Shown here piece by piece: positions 52,915 to 63,927 of a stretch of 64,000 bases of DNA. The stretch's first letter is position 1; each line of letters begins with the position of its first letter. Under the pieces are notes generated by a model. That model saw only the letters and a program-made list of their open reading frames with translations. It was not told the origin of the DNA and did not search any database. The DNA comes from Streptomyces europaeiscabiei. Its GTDB lineage: Bacteria > Actinomycetota > Actinomycetes > Streptomycetales > Streptomycetaceae. The DNA is taken from NCBI RefSeq assembly GCF_036346855.1, contig NZ_CP107841.1, positions 5,150,001 to 5,214,000 on the forward strand. Reading direction: 5' to 3'. The position numbers and the translations under genes were made by a program.

Positions 52915-52930
52915 TGTGAACGCGTTCACA
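52915..52930 (-). promoter_or_regulatory. Rex operator (ROP) of the cyd operon
   Basis: TGTGAACGCGTTCACA, a perfect palindrome identical to the Rex operator described for the S. coelicolor cyd operon. Rex represses when NAD+ is high and leaves the DNA when NADH rises at low oxygen. The site lies 79 bp upstream of the cydA start. Confidence 0.93.
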
Positions 52931-52979
52931 TTCACAAGCAATTATGACGCATGCCCGTTCGAGATGGGAGCGGGGGGTC

Positions 52980-53022
52980 CAAAAACAGCAGGGGGTCCGG
53001 AGAAAACCCCGAACCCCCTGCT
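52980..53022 (-). terminator. Terminator of hisC
   Basis: On the minus strand the stem AGCAGGGGGT/ACCCCCTGCT (10 bp) is followed by TGTTTTT, 30 nt after the hisC stop. It separates hisC from the cyd promoter. Confidence 0.88.
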
Positions 53023-53051
53023 CAGAAGCCCTCCAGGCCCTCCAGGACCCT

Positions 53052-54131
53052 CTAGAGCTCCTTGCGGAACGCCTCCGTCACCTTGAGGAAGATGTCGTTC
53101 GCCTCGGTCTCGCCGATCGTCACACGCACACCCTCGCCCGGGAACGGCCGCACGACGACACCGGCCTGCTCGCACGCACCGGCGAACTCGACCGTGCGCT
53201 CCCCCAGCCGGAGCCACACGAAGTTCGCCTGGGTCTCCGGCACCGACCAGCCCTGGCCGCGCAGCGCCTCGACGACCCGGTTCCGCTCGCAGACCAGCGA
53301 GCCGACCCGGCCGAGAAGCTCGTCCTCTGCGCGCAGCGAGGCGACCGCTGCGTCCTGTGCGAGCTGGCTCACACCGAACGGCACGGCCGTCTTGCGCAGG
53401 GCGGCCGCCACCGGTTCATGAGCGATCGCGAATCCCACCCGGAGTCCCGCGAGCCCGTACGCCTTGGAGAAGGTGCGCAGCACACAGACGTTCGGCCGCT
53501 CGCGGTAGAACTCGACGCCGTCCGGCACCTCGACGTCCCGCACGAACTCGCGGTACGCCTCGTCCAGCACCACCAGCACATCACCGGGCACCCGGTCGAG
53601 GAACCGCTCCAGCTCGGCCCGGCGGACCGCCGTCCCCGTCGGGTTGTTCGGGTTGCAGACGAAAATCAGCCGGGTCCGGTCGGTGATCGCGTCCGCCATC
53701 GCGTCCAGGTCGTGCACATCGTCCGCCGTCAACGGCACCTGCACCGACGTGGCCCCGCTGACCTGCGTGATGATCGGGTACGCCTCGAACGACCGCCAGG
53801 CGTAGATCACCTCGTCGCCGGGGCCCGAGGTCGCCTGCAGCAACTGCTGGGCCACGCCGACCGAGCCGGTGCCCGTGGCCAGGTCCGTGACCGGCACCCC
53901 GAAGCGGTTCGCGAGCTCGCTCATCAGCCCCGTGCACGCCATGTCCGGGTACCGGTTGAAGGACGCGGCCGACCCCGTCACGCTCTCCAGCACACCGGGC
54001 AGCGGCGGATAGGGGTTCTCGTTGGAGGACAGCTTGTACGCCACCGGGCCGCCCGCCGCGGCCGGCTTGCCGGGCTTGTAGGTGGGAATACCCTCCAGCT
54101 CGGCTCGCAGCTTGGGGCTCGTCTCGCTCAC
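53052..54131 (-). CDS. hisC: Histidinol-phosphate transaminase family enzyme
   Basis: 359 aa from the GTG at 54131, six nt after GGAGG. PLP fold type [26 protein letters not shown], then the Asp in [10 protein letters not shown], the Schiff-base Lys in [14 protein letters not shown] and the phosphate-binding Arg in GVRVTIG. It exchanges amino groups between glutamate and histidinol phosphate. Close relatives (Pat) act on aromatic amino acids, and sequence alone does not separate the two. No other his genes are nearby, so it may be a second, aromatic-type copy. Confidence 0.9.
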   Translation of the reverse strand: MSETSPKLRAELEGIPTYKPGKPAAAGGPVAYKLSSNENPYPPLPGVLESVTGSAASFNRYPDMACTGLMSELANRFGVPVTDLATGTGSVGVAQQLLQATSGPGDEVIYAWRSFEAYPIITQVSGATSVQVPLTADDVHDLDAMADAITDRTRLIFVCNPNNPTGTAVRRAELERFLDRVPGDVLVVLDEAYREFVRDVEVPDGVEFYRERPNVCVLRTFSKAYGLAGLRVGFAIAHEPVAAALRKTAVPFGVSQLAQDAAVASLRAEDELLGRVGSLVCERNRVVEALRGQGWSVPETQANFVWLRLGERTVEFAGACEQAGVVVRPFPGEGVRVTIGETEANDIFLKVTEAFRKEL

Positions 54132-54566
54132 CGCAGTCCTCCTCGTCGACGTAATGCTTCTCACCCTATGAGGATTCGGCGCCCCTGCGAATGGCCTGTG
54201 GACAACCGCGTCCACACCGTGGTCACGCGACCGCTGTCCCCTCGTCCACGCCTCTGCCGTCCCATCCGCCCCACGGGCATCAGCGCACGAACGTGTACGA
54301 ATCAGGGGGCGCGCTGCTCGCGAGCGCACGCGCCGGTGGCTCGCGCCGTGGCGCGCATCACCCATGCAGGTGAGTTGAGACCTCTTCGAAACATGAGCTA
54401 CTTGGCAGGCCCATGCGCGTCGACAAGCCACGTACTGGCATTGGATCCTTCAACTCCCTTGCAATGCAAGGATATTGCCCCTTAATGACCATGCAGAAAC
54501 GTGCCTGTCAACGAGTGCATATGCGTCCGCACTACCCCACCGCATGAGCCCTACTATCGGCTCGCC
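54132..54566. promoter_or_regulatory. Divergent region between hisC and the LacI regulator
   Basis: Two DnaA-box-like sites lie at 54197-54205 (minus strand, TTGTCCACA) and about 54207-54215 (GCGTCCACA). A 15-bp palindrome CCTTGCA A TGCAAGG at 54457-54471 fits a LacI-family operator. TACTAT at 54552-54557 is a -10 candidate only 9 nt before the LacI ATG, so the mRNA may be nearly leaderless. Confidence 0.5.
54457..54471 (+). promoter_or_regulatory. Candidate operator for the LacI-family regulator
   Basis: CCTTGCA-A-TGCAAGG, a perfect 7-bp inverted repeat with a TTGCAATGCAA centre, about 96 bp upstream of the regulator's start. LacI proteins often bind such TTGCAA-type palindromes; autoregulation is inferred. 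Confidence 0.5.
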
Positions 54567-55679
54567 ATGACAGCAGCAGGGAAGCACCAGGTGAGCCGCG
54601 CGGAAACTCCCCGCCGAGGCAGCCGGTCGGGCCGGGCGGGCATCCGGGACGTGGCCGCCGCCGCCGGAGTCTCCATCACGACCGTTTCCGACGCCCTCAA
54701 CGGCAAGGGCCGGCTCCCGGACGCCACCCGACGCCATGTACGCGAGGTCGCCGACCGACTTGGCTACCGCCCCTCGGCGGCGGCCCGAACCCTCAGAACC
54801 GGCAAGTCCGGCCTCATCGGCCTGACCGTGACCACGTACGGGGATGAACCTTTCACCTTCACCGAGTTCGCGTACTTCGCGGAAATGGCGCGGGCCGCCA
54901 CCTCGGCCGCGCTGGCCCGGGGCTACGCCCTGGTCATCCTCCCCGCGACATCGCGTCACGACGTGTGGTCGAACGTCGCCCTGGACGGCACCGTGGTCAT
55001 CGACCCCTCCGACCACGACTCGGTCGTCAGCGAACTGGTCCGCCAGGGCTTACCAGTGGTCTCCGACGGCCGACCGGCCGGCTCACTGCCGGTCACCGCA
55101 TGGGTCGACAACGACCACGAGGACGCCGTCCTCGGCATCCTCGACCATCTGGCCGACGCGGGCGCCCGCCGGATCGGACTCCTCACGGGCACCACGACGG
55201 ACACGTACACACATCTCTCCACCACCGCATACCTGCGTTGGTGCGAGCGCGTGGGCCAGGATCCGGTGTACGAGTCCTATCCGGCGCACGATCCGTGCGC
55301 GGGTGCCGTCGCCGCCGACCGGCTGCTGGCCCGGCCGGACCGCCCGGACGCGGTCTACGGCCTCTTCGACCCCAACGGCACCGATCTGCTGGCCGCCGCC
55401 CGGCGATACGGTCTGCGCGTCCCCGAGGACCTGTTGCTCGTCTGCTGCAGCGAGTCCACCGTGTACGCGACCACCGAGCCGCCGATCACCACGCTCTCGC
55501 TCAAGCCGCGCCGGATCGGCACGGCCGTGGTCCAGCTCCTCATCGACGCCATCGAGGGGGTCGAATCGGACCAACCGGTCGAGCAGGTGATACCGACGGA
55601 GCTGATCGTGCGGACCTCGTCCGAGCGGCGTCCACCGCGTACGACGGTCAGCCCGCCACGATCACCTGAAGAGGGTTGA
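54567..55679 (+). CDS. LacI-family transcriptional regulator
   Basis: 370 aa, ATG at 54567. The helix-turn-helix and hinge occupy about 26-80 (GIRDVAAAAGVSITTVSDAL, then GKGRLPDATRRHVREVADRL). The periplasmic-binding-protein-like effector domain follows (about 85-350), with VDNDHEDAVLGILDHLADAG and GLFDPNGTDLLAAARRYGLR. It normally binds a sugar or nucleoside. No transporter or sugar enzyme lies beside it, so the effector is unknown. A strong terminator closes the gene. Confidence 0.92.
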   Translation: MTAAGKHQVSRAETPRRGSRSGRAGIRDVAAAAGVSITTVSDALNGKGRLPDATRRHVREVADRLGYRPSAAARTLRTGKSGLIGLTVTTYGDEPFTFTEFAYFAEMARAATSAALARGYALVILPATSRHDVWSNVALDGTVVIDPSDHDSVVSELVRQGLPVVSDGRPAGSLPVTAWVDNDHEDAVLGILDHLADAGARRIGLLTGTTTDTYTHLSTTAYLRWCERVGQDPVYESYPAHDPCAGAVAADRLLARPDRPDAVYGLFDPNGTDLLAAARRYGLRVPEDLLLVCCSESTVYATTEPPITTLSLKPRRIGTAVVQLLIDAIEGVESDQPVEQVIPTELIVRTSSERRPPRTTVSPPRSPEEG

Positions 55680-55703
55680 CGCCCGATCTGAGGATCCGAA
55701 CGG

Positions 55704-55733
55704 GAATTGGGCGGGGAGAGCCCCGCCCAATTC
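55704..55733 (+). terminator. Terminator of the LacI-family gene
   Basis: A 13-bp perfect stem (arms GAATTGGGCGGGG and CCCCGCCCAATTC) with an AGAG loop, 25 nt after the stop. There is no long T-tract, which is common for Streptomyces terminators. Confidence 0.8.
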
Positions 55734-55893
55734 GGGAGAAAACCGCGGTGAACTGGGGCCCCGCGCCATTTCACCACCCCTGGGTCATCACATGGCGCGA
55801 TCCGCATTCCTATGATGGGCGCACACACCGCGGGCCGCTGCGACCAGGCAGTCCGATGCGGTGCAGATGCGGGCGATGGTGGTGGAGGGGTCG

Positions 55894-56973
55894 ATGACTC
55901 AGGGGGCCGGTCAGGGACCCGAGGTGCGGACGCCGACGGTGCGCGATTTCCGCGTGCCCGCGTACGTCCACGAGGCCGGTCCGTACGGACACACCACGGA
56001 CCCCGGTGAGGCCTCCCGGCCCACCGAGGAACCCGAGGGCTACCCAGAGGGGTACACCCCGACCCAGCGGGACCTGCCGGTGATCAACCGGGGTGACACT
56101 CTTCAGGTCGTGATCGACCCGCAGGCCGCGGCGGCCGAGCAGTCCGCCGCCCGGCCGGGGCCGCTCTTCGTCGTCGGGGACGTCCACGGCTACCTCGACG
56201 AGCTCCTCGCCGCACTCGGCGAGAAGGGCCTCGTCGACGACGCGGGCAACTGGTCGGCGGGCACCGCCCGGCTCTGGTTCCTCGGCGACTTCACCGACCG
56301 GGGCCCGGACGGCATCGGCGTCATCGACCTCGTGATGCGTCTGTCCGCCGAGGCGGCCGCCGCCGGCGGCTACTGCAAGGCCCTCATGGGCAACCACGAG
56401 CTGCTGCTGCTCGGCGCCAAGCGGTTCGGCGACACCCCGGTCAACTCCGGCGCGGGCACCGCCACCTTCCAGGCGGCCTGGCTCCTCAACGGCGGCCAGA
56501 AGACCGACATGGACCGCCTCCAGGACCACCACCTCCAGTGGATGGCTCGTCTGGACGCCATGGAGGAGGTCGACGGGCATCTCCTGGTGCACTCCGACAC
56601 CACCGCCTACCGCGACTACGGCGACTCCATCGAGGCGGTCAACGACACCGTCCGCGAGACGATCACGCGCAACGACCCGGACGAGGTCTGGGACCTCTTC
56701 CGCAAGTTCACCCGACGCTTCTCCTTCCGCGACGAGGGCGGCGCCGATGCCGTGCGCTCGCTGCTGGAGACCTATGGTGGCACCCGCATCGTCCATGGCC
56801 ACAGCCCCATTCCGTACCTCCTGGGCGAGGTCGGTTCGGAGGACGGCGAGGACCGCACAGGCCCCTCGGTCAACGGCCCGTACACCTATGCGGAGGGTCT
56901 GGCCGTCGCCATGGACGGCGGCGTGACCATGGCCGGAAAGCTGCTGGTCCAGGAACTTCCCCTGCGTACCTGA
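55894..56973 (+). CDS. Calcineurin-like metallophosphoesterase (PPP-type phosphatase)
   Basis: 359 aa from the ATG at 55894 with GGAGG five nt upstream; ATG at 55876 is also in frame. A disordered N-terminus of about 85 residues precedes the phosphatase core with all metal motifs: VVGDVHGYLDE, GDFTDRGPDG, MGNHELLLLG, the His in LVHSDT and the His in RIVHGHSP. The FTDRG and GNHE forms resemble PP1/PP2A-type Ser/Thr phosphatases. It is probably cytoplasmic, and the target is unknown. It is transcribed alone. Confidence 0.9.
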   Translation: MTQGAGQGPEVRTPTVRDFRVPAYVHEAGPYGHTTDPGEASRPTEEPEGYPEGYTPTQRDLPVINRGDTLQVVIDPQAAAAEQSAARPGPLFVVGDVHGYLDELLAALGEKGLVDDAGNWSAGTARLWFLGDFTDRGPDGIGVIDLVMRLSAEAAAAGGYCKALMGNHELLLLGAKRFGDTPVNSGAGTATFQAAWLLNGGQKTDMDRLQDHHLQWMARLDAMEEVDGHLLVHSDTTAYRDYGDSIEAVNDTVRETITRNDPDEVWDLFRKFTRRFSFRDEGGADAVRSLLETYGGTRIVHGHSPIPYLLGEVGSEDGEDRTGPSVNGPYTYAEGLAVAMDGGVTMAGKLLVQELPLRT

Positions 56974-57162
56974 GCCGTCAGCGGGCAGGCGTCACACGTC
57001 GGCAGACTTCGCTGGCCAGGGCCCAATTTTTTCAAACCCCCTGTCACGGCCTGCCGTCACCGCTCTACCATCGGCTTATCCGTAGCAGGCTCCCCTCCGT
57101 TTCTGCCCGACGGCTCGTCAGCATGCCGAGCCACAAGCCCTACGGAGCATCGGGGGATGCAC

Positions 57163-58035
57163 ATGAACAGCGTTCCGCAGCACCTGCTCAGTGAGGACCG
57201 CCAGGAATACGAGCGGATCCTCGGCGAGGCGCTGCGCTCCGCACCACACCGCCCGGAATTCGCCGCCGGTCTCCAGCGGCTCAACCCCGAACAGCTGCGC
57301 ACCATGGCCCTCAACGCCACGGCGATCATCACGGCCGCCGCAGCGACCGAATACCAGTACTACGTAAAGGTCCGCAGCGAATTCCGCAGCCCGTCGTCGG
57401 CGACCGCACCCGCCCATGAGGGGACGGGGTCCGGCTCCAGCGAACCGGACGGCACCGCCGTGGGACTCGCGACCACCGTGGGCGAGGTCACCGAGGCAGC
57501 GGGCGCTGGTGTCGGCGCCATCGCCGCTGTGCTCGCTCCCGTCCTCGCCGGAACCGCCGCGGTGCTCTTCCTGCTCGTGGGGTACGTCATGAAGGTGCTC
57601 GACCCCGAGCGTGCGATCGCCGAGACGCTTCTCACCACGGGGTGGGTCTTCGGCGCGGTCACCGCGGCGGCGATCCTGGTGGCCGCGGTCGGCCTCCTCC
57701 TCACCGCCCTGCGCAACAACGCCACCGCCCTCCTGGACGACGGGGTCCGCAGCGAACTGAACGAGGAGGTGACCCGGGCCAGGGAAGCCTGGCGCGAAAC
57801 GCTTCTGGAGCGCGGCATCCTCCCATTCCTCCGCGACGCCCTCGCCAACCCGGGCCCGGCGGTGCTGAGCGAGCCGGACCGGCCTGCCCCGCCCAGCCGC
57901 ATGCCGCATCTCGGATACAACCGCCCGAGCTTCAGCAGCAGCCCGGACAGCGCCAGCTCACGCTCCCGCCCCAGCTACAGCAGTCCGGACTTCTCCAGCC
58001 CGGACTTCGGCGGGCCGGAACACCAGCCCGAGTAG
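57163..58035 (+). CDS. Membrane protein of unknown function
   Basis: 290 aa from the ATG at 57163, five nt after GGGGGA; the ATG at 57157 would add two residues. The cytoplasmic N-terminus (LLSEDRQEYERILGEALRSA) is followed by two adjacent hydrophobic segments at about 108-140 (AGAGVGAIAAVLAPVLAGTA) and 155-182 (LLTTGWVFGAVTAAAILVAA). The C-terminal 60 residues are Ser/Pro-rich repeats (YSSPDFSSPDFGGP). I do not recognise the family. Immediate neighbours give no functional hint. Confidence 0.7.
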   Translation: MNSVPQHLLSEDRQEYERILGEALRSAPHRPEFAAGLQRLNPEQLRTMALNATAIITAAAATEYQYYVKVRSEFRSPSSATAPAHEGTGSGSSEPDGTAVGLATTVGEVTEAAGAGVGAIAAVLAPVLAGTAAVLFLLVGYVMKVLDPERAIAETLLTTGWVFGAVTAAAILVAAVGLLLTALRNNATALLDDGVRSELNEEVTRAREAWRETLLERGILPFLRDALANPGPAVLSEPDRPAPPSRMPHLGYNRPSFSSSPDSASSRSRPSYSSPDFSSPDFGGPEHQPE

Positions 58036-58411
58036 CACCAGGGCTCCGGCCGCCGCCCCGGAACCCACCGGGCTTCGGCGGCCTACCCGGTACGCCCCCG
58101 GGGCCGGCCCCACGGCACCGCCCCCTCGGCGGCGGGCTCTCCCGGCAACCGGCCGGAAGAGCGCCGCTCGTCGCGCGCGGGCAGCGACAGTCACGGCCGC
58201 ACCACGCCCGCCGCCCGCGCCACCCTCGGCGCCGACGCGTGTCGGTCCGACATCGGCAGAAGGACCCGGTTGCCCGCCTCCGCGAACTCCTCGGCTTTCC
58301 GCTCCCTGACCGCCTCGGCCTAGGCCCGGGAACCACCGTGTTCACGACGGACACCCTGGGAGATCTTGGTCGAGAACGGCCACCTGCCTGCGATGGCCCG
58401 GAAGCATCGGA
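58036..58411. other. Intergenic region containing a decayed thiC fragment
   Basis: Between two convergent genes. Apart from the thiC-like remnant (58250-58375, listed separately), the sequence is GC-rich with a few short C/G runs and no recognisable gene or clear terminator. Confidence 0.6.
58250..58375 (-). pseudogene. Remnant of a second thiC 3' end
   Basis: The minus strand translates to STKISQGVRREHGGSRA, an in-frame TAG, then RKAEEFAEAGNRVLLPMSD. The real ThiC ends [19 protein letters not shown] ... [18 protein letters not shown]. Identity is clear over about 45 codons, including EFAE, GNRV and LP, but the stop and mutations show that it is dead. At DNA level the last 48 bp match by roughly 70 per cent by eye. 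It lies 1.5 kb downstream of intact thiC with the TerD-VWA gene in between. Confidence 0.75.
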
Positions 58412-59803
58412 TCAAAGGATGCCCGCCTGGCCGGCGGCAGCCACCCAGGTCGGGAATTCGGAGAGAAGCCGGTCGTACAGCTCCTGGTCGGGGACTGTGC
58501 TGATGTCGTCCACAGCGAAGAATCCGACGTTGTCGACGCGACGTCCAGGCAGGGTGTCGAAGCGTTCCAGCACTCCGTAGTTGGATCGTCCCAGTCCCAC
58601 GAACTGCCAGAAGATCGGCTCCTCGACGGCATCCCGCAGCTCCTGCTCGATCAGGGCGTTGCGGTGGACACCACCGTCCGAAAAGAACAGCACGAAGGTG
58701 GGGGCAGCGGCAGGATTCTCCCGGACATACGTCCGGACTTGGGCGATCGCCTTCTGTTCCTCGTTCTGGATGCCAACCATCCGCATATCGACCTGGCCGG
58801 CTTGCAGTCCTCTGCCCGGCTTCCTGCTTCGGCGGAAGAGGCTGATCTGGCCCACCCGGACGTGCAGTCGCAGCCATTCGGGAAGGTCCCCGAGTCGCAG
58901 GTCTGGCAGGCGCGCCGCATTCGAAGCGAACGTCCAGGCCTGCATTTGACCGTCATCGTCCAGCTGCGCGGCAACCGCTGCCATGCGCTCCACGACATCG
59001 GCGACGACGCCCTTGGAGTAGAGGTAGGACATGGATCCGGAGGCGTCCAGAACCAGAATGACACGTGCGGTGACTCCGGCTGCTCCATGCTTCCTGAGGC
59101 TGACCGCCACCTGCTCCTTACGCAGCGACAGACGCTTGCGCATGTCGACGGGCAGCTGTTCCTCTTCCTTGCTGAGCCGCGGGCCGACCGGTGCCGCGGC
59201 TGGGACAAATGGTACTGGGACAGGTGGTGCCGAGACAGGTTCCGGCGAGAACGCGGACGTGTCCGAGGGCGCATCGTCGACGGTGATGCCGAAATCGGAG
59301 GCCAGCCCGGCGAGCCCGGAGGCATAGCCCTGACCGACTGCGCGGAACCTCCACTGCCCCGCCCGTAGATACAGCTCGCCGCCGATGAACGCGGTCTCCG
59401 TCCCGGCCTCCATGGGAAACCGTACGATCTCGGTCCGCGTCCCGGCATCCAACAGCCTCAGGGTCAGCCCTGGCACCTGTCCGAACGTTCCGCCATCGGC
59501 CGACGCGCACAGCACGACCCGCTCGACAGCCGGCTCGAGCAAGTGCAGATTCACCTCGACCGTATCGGTGAGAACACCGCCGGCACTCTGCTTTCCCAGA
59601 TGGGCCACAGCATTCGACGTGTGCTGCGGCTGGTTGTAGAAGACGAAGTCACCGTCGTCGCGGACACGTCCGACGCCAGTGAGCAACAGCGCCGAGGCGT
59701 CGACATCGGGTGTGCCGACCCCTTCGGACCAGGTCAGCTCGACACGCACCGTAGGAGAATCGACGGGAAGGTTGGCGCCCTTGCTCAGTGCTCTCGCTGT
59801 CAT
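58412..59803 (-). CDS. TerD-family/VWA-domain protein
   Basis: 463 aa from the ATG at 59803. The TerD domain occupies about 1-185 ([20 protein letters not shown], then [20 protein letters not shown]). After a Pro-rich linker, a von Willebrand A domain (about 245-460) has an intact MIDAS start, [10 protein letters not shown], and later [11 protein letters not shown]. TerD and VWA proteins belong to the tellurite-resistance/stress gene family that binds calcium. Their biochemical role is unclear; a membrane-associated stress or phage-response complex is suggested. It sits between thiC and the thiC remnant, consistent with later insertion. Confidence 0.88.
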   Translation of the reverse strand: MTARALSKGANLPVDSPTVRVELTWSEGVGTPDVDASALLLTGVGRVRDDGDFVFYNQPQHTSNAVAHLGKQSAGGVLTDTVEVNLHLLEPAVERVVLCASADGGTFGQVPGLTLRLLDAGTRTEIVRFPMEAGTETAFIGGELYLRAGQWRFRAVGQGYASGLAGLASDFGITVDDAPSDTSAFSPEPVSAPPVPVPFVPAAAPVGPRLSKEEEQLPVDMRKRLSLRKEQVAVSLRKHGAAGVTARVILVLDASGSMSYLYSKGVVADVVERMAAVAAQLDDDGQMQAWTFASNAARLPDLRLGDLPEWLRLHVRVGQISLFRRSRKPGRGLQAGQVDMRMVGIQNEEQKAIAQVRTYVRENPAAAPTFVLFFSDGGVHRNALIEQELRDAVEEPIFWQFVGLGRSNYGVLERFDTLPGRRVDNVGFFAVDDISTVPDQELYDRLLSEFPTWVAAAGQAGIL

Positions 59804-59899
59804 GGAGGCAGTCTGCCCGCCGGGAGAGCAGGAGGGCAGACTTGCTGCGGTCCTCAAGGATGCGATGCCCTGGAGCGCCAAGGCATCGCACCCCGATTC

Positions 59900-61892
<1,993 letters not shown>

Positions 61893-61964
61893 GGTGGCTC
61901 CACGCTAGCGGCAGATGTGGCGCGGTGAACAGTGGGCATCGCTCGTTCTTGCGATGATCGGTCG

Positions 61965-63458
61965 GTGACCACGACGCAGCAGCCCCCGCCTCCACCCCCC
62001 GAGCCGCCCCATGGCCATGGCCCCGGAAACGGCCACGGACATGGATCCGACGGTGGCCACGGCCACGGTTCCGGCGGCGGCCACGGTTTTGGCGGCCACG
62101 GCTCTGGGGGCGGCCACGGCTCTGGTGACGGACATGACCAAGGCCCGTCCTCAGGCGGCGGCCACGGGCATTCCCACAGCCACAGCCACGGCCCCGCCGC
62201 ACCCGTTTCGCAGCACCTGCGCAAGGTCATCGCGGCGGTGCTGATCCCCTTCGCCACCGCGGTGGTCGTGGGCCTCGTCGTGCTCTGGCCCGGCGGCGCC
62301 CCGGCGCACGAGCGCACCGGGGTGGGCTTCGACCGACAGACGCAGCAGGCCACCGTCACCAAGGTCGACGAGGTCGACTGCTCGTCGGTGAACGCCTCGG
62401 GCGGCACCCCGACCGGCGACACGTCCACCGCCGAGGGCTCGTCCGCCCAGCAGCAGGCAAACGGCACGTGCAAGAAGGCCACGATCCGGGTCGACACCGG
62501 CGACGACAAGGGCCGTACGTTCACGGAGATCGTTCAGCCGGACCAGTCACGGCAGTTGGAGGAGGGCCAGGAGGTCGTGGTCGCGTACGAACCTGCCGCG
62601 CCCAAGGACCTGCAGTACTCGGTCACCGATGTGAACCGGAAGTTCCCGATGGCGCTGCTCGCCGGGATCTTCGCGCTCGCCGTCGTGGTGGTGGGCCGCA
62701 TGCGTGGTGTCATGGCCCTGGTGGCGCTGGCCATCAGCTTCCTGGTGCTGACCCTCTTCGTCCTGCCGGCCATTCTGCAGGGCTCGAACCCGCTGGTGGT
62801 GGCGGTGGTCGGGGCGAGCGCCATCATGCTGATCGCCCTCTACATGTGCCACGGGCTCTCGGCCCGAACATCCGTGGCGGTGATCGGCACCCTGATCTCC
62901 CTGCTGTTGATCGGCCTGCTGGGCTCTGGATTCATCGACTGGGCCTACCTGACCGGCAACACGGACGACAACACCGGTCTGATCCATGGGCTGTACCCGA
63001 CGATCGACATGAGCGGTCTGCTGCTCGCGGGCGTCATCATCGGTTCGCTCGGTGTGCTCGACGATGTGACGGTCACGCAGACGTCGGCGGTCTGGGAACT
63101 GCACGAGGCCAATCCGGCGATGGGGTGGCGGGGGCTGTACCGCGCGGGTATCCGGATCGGCCGGGACCACATCGCGTCGGTGGTCAACACCCTCGTCCTC
63201 GCCTACGCCGGTGCCGCGCTGCCGCTGCTGTTGCTCTTCTCGATCGCGCAGAGCAGCGTCGGCACGGTGGCCAACAGCGAGCTCGTCGCCGAGGAGATCG
63301 TGCGCACGCTCGTCGGCTCGATCGGTCTGGTGGCCTCCGTGCCGGTGACCACCGTGCTGGCTGCCCTGGTCGTCTCGGCCGACCGCCCGGGTGCCCCGGA
63401 AGCGGCGGCCGTGCCCGCTCCGGCACGTGGGGGGAGAGGCCGCCGCCGCAAGCGCTGA
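61965..63458 (+). CDS. YibE/F family membrane protein with His-rich N-terminus
   Basis: 497 aa, GTG at 61965. Residues 10-90 are a striking His/Gly-rich tail (HGHGPGNGHGHGSDGGHGHG, later GHGHSHSHSHGP), likely to bind metal ions. A first helix lies near 100-125. An extracytoplasmic domain with two Cys (VDCSSV, GTCKKA) follows, then seven or so helices (about 225-480) of the YibE/F domain: GRMRGVMALVALAISFLVLT, LGVLDDVTVTQTSAVWEL and GRDHIASVVNTLVLAYAG. The family is of unknown function; transport is assumed. Confidence 0.9.
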   Translation: MTTTQQPPPPPPEPPHGHGPGNGHGHGSDGGHGHGSGGGHGFGGHGSGGGHGSGDGHDQGPSSGGGHGHSHSHSHGPAAPVSQHLRKVIAAVLIPFATAVVVGLVVLWPGGAPAHERTGVGFDRQTQQATVTKVDEVDCSSVNASGGTPTGDTSTAEGSSAQQQANGTCKKATIRVDTGDDKGRTFTEIVQPDQSRQLEEGQEVVVAYEPAAPKDLQYSVTDVNRKFPMALLAGIFALAVVVVGRMRGVMALVALAISFLVLTLFVLPAILQGSNPLVVAVVGASAIMLIALYMCHGLSARTSVAVIGTLISLLLIGLLGSGFIDWAYLTGNTDDNTGLIHGLYPTIDMSGLLLAGVIIGSLGVLDDVTVTQTSAVWELHEANPAMGWRGLYRAGIRIGRDHIASVVNTLVLAYAGAALPLLLLFSIAQSSVGTVANSELVAEEIVRTLVGSIGLVASVPVTTVLAALVVSADRPGAPEAAAVPAPARGGRGRRRKR

Positions 63459-63489
63459 ACCGTTACGGCACCTCGGTGCCGTAACGGGT

Positions 63490-63927
63490 TCACCCCGCGC
63501 TCTGCTCCTCCGCCAGGATGCGGTCCAAAGCCTCGTCGAGCAGAGTGTCGAAGTCGGCGAGGGAACGCTCCTGCCCGAGCGGCACGAGCTTGTCCGTACG
63601 GTCCAGGAAGGCCACCAGCGGCGCCGTGCCAACCCGGAACATCGCCTGGTCGGTGCCCACCTGGAGCCGGATCAGGACCTCGCCGAACGTCTCCGGATCG
63701 GCGGGCGAAATGTGGACGTCCCCGTCGCCGCACGGGCGCCCCACACCGTCGATGAGCAGCTCCCGCCCGAAGGCCCACGTCACCGGAGCATCGCCGGGCA
63801 GGTGGAAGGTCAGCCGCACGGCATAGGGATCACAGGTCTCGTAACGCAGCTCCACCGGGATGCGGAAGGAGAGCTCCTCCGAGACGAGAAAGCTCATCAT
63901 GACCTCTGCCTGTACCGACTCGCGCAT
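63490..63927 (-). CDS. ssgA: SsgA, sporulation-specific cell-division activator
   Basis: 145 aa, ATG at 63927; an in-frame ATG pair at 63900/63897 would give the shorter 135-136-aa form used in some annotations. The SsgA-like family is unique to sporulating actinomycetes. SsgA localises SsgB, which recruits FtsZ for sporulation septa. Signatures: MSFLVSEELSFRIPVELRYE, HLPGDAPVTWAFGRELL and APLVAFLDRTDKLVPLG. From memory the sequence is closer to the S. griseus type (DGVGRPCGDGDV, AEEQSAG) than to S. coelicolor. The activator gene ssgR usually lies upstream, here beyond the window edge. Confidence 0.93.
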   Translation of the reverse strand: MRESVQAEVMMSFLVSEELSFRIPVELRYETCDPYAVRLTFHLPGDAPVTWAFGRELLIDGVGRPCGDGDVHISPADPETFGEVLIRLQVGTDQAMFRVGTAPLVAFLDRTDKLVPLGQERSLADFDTLLDEALDRILAEEQSAG

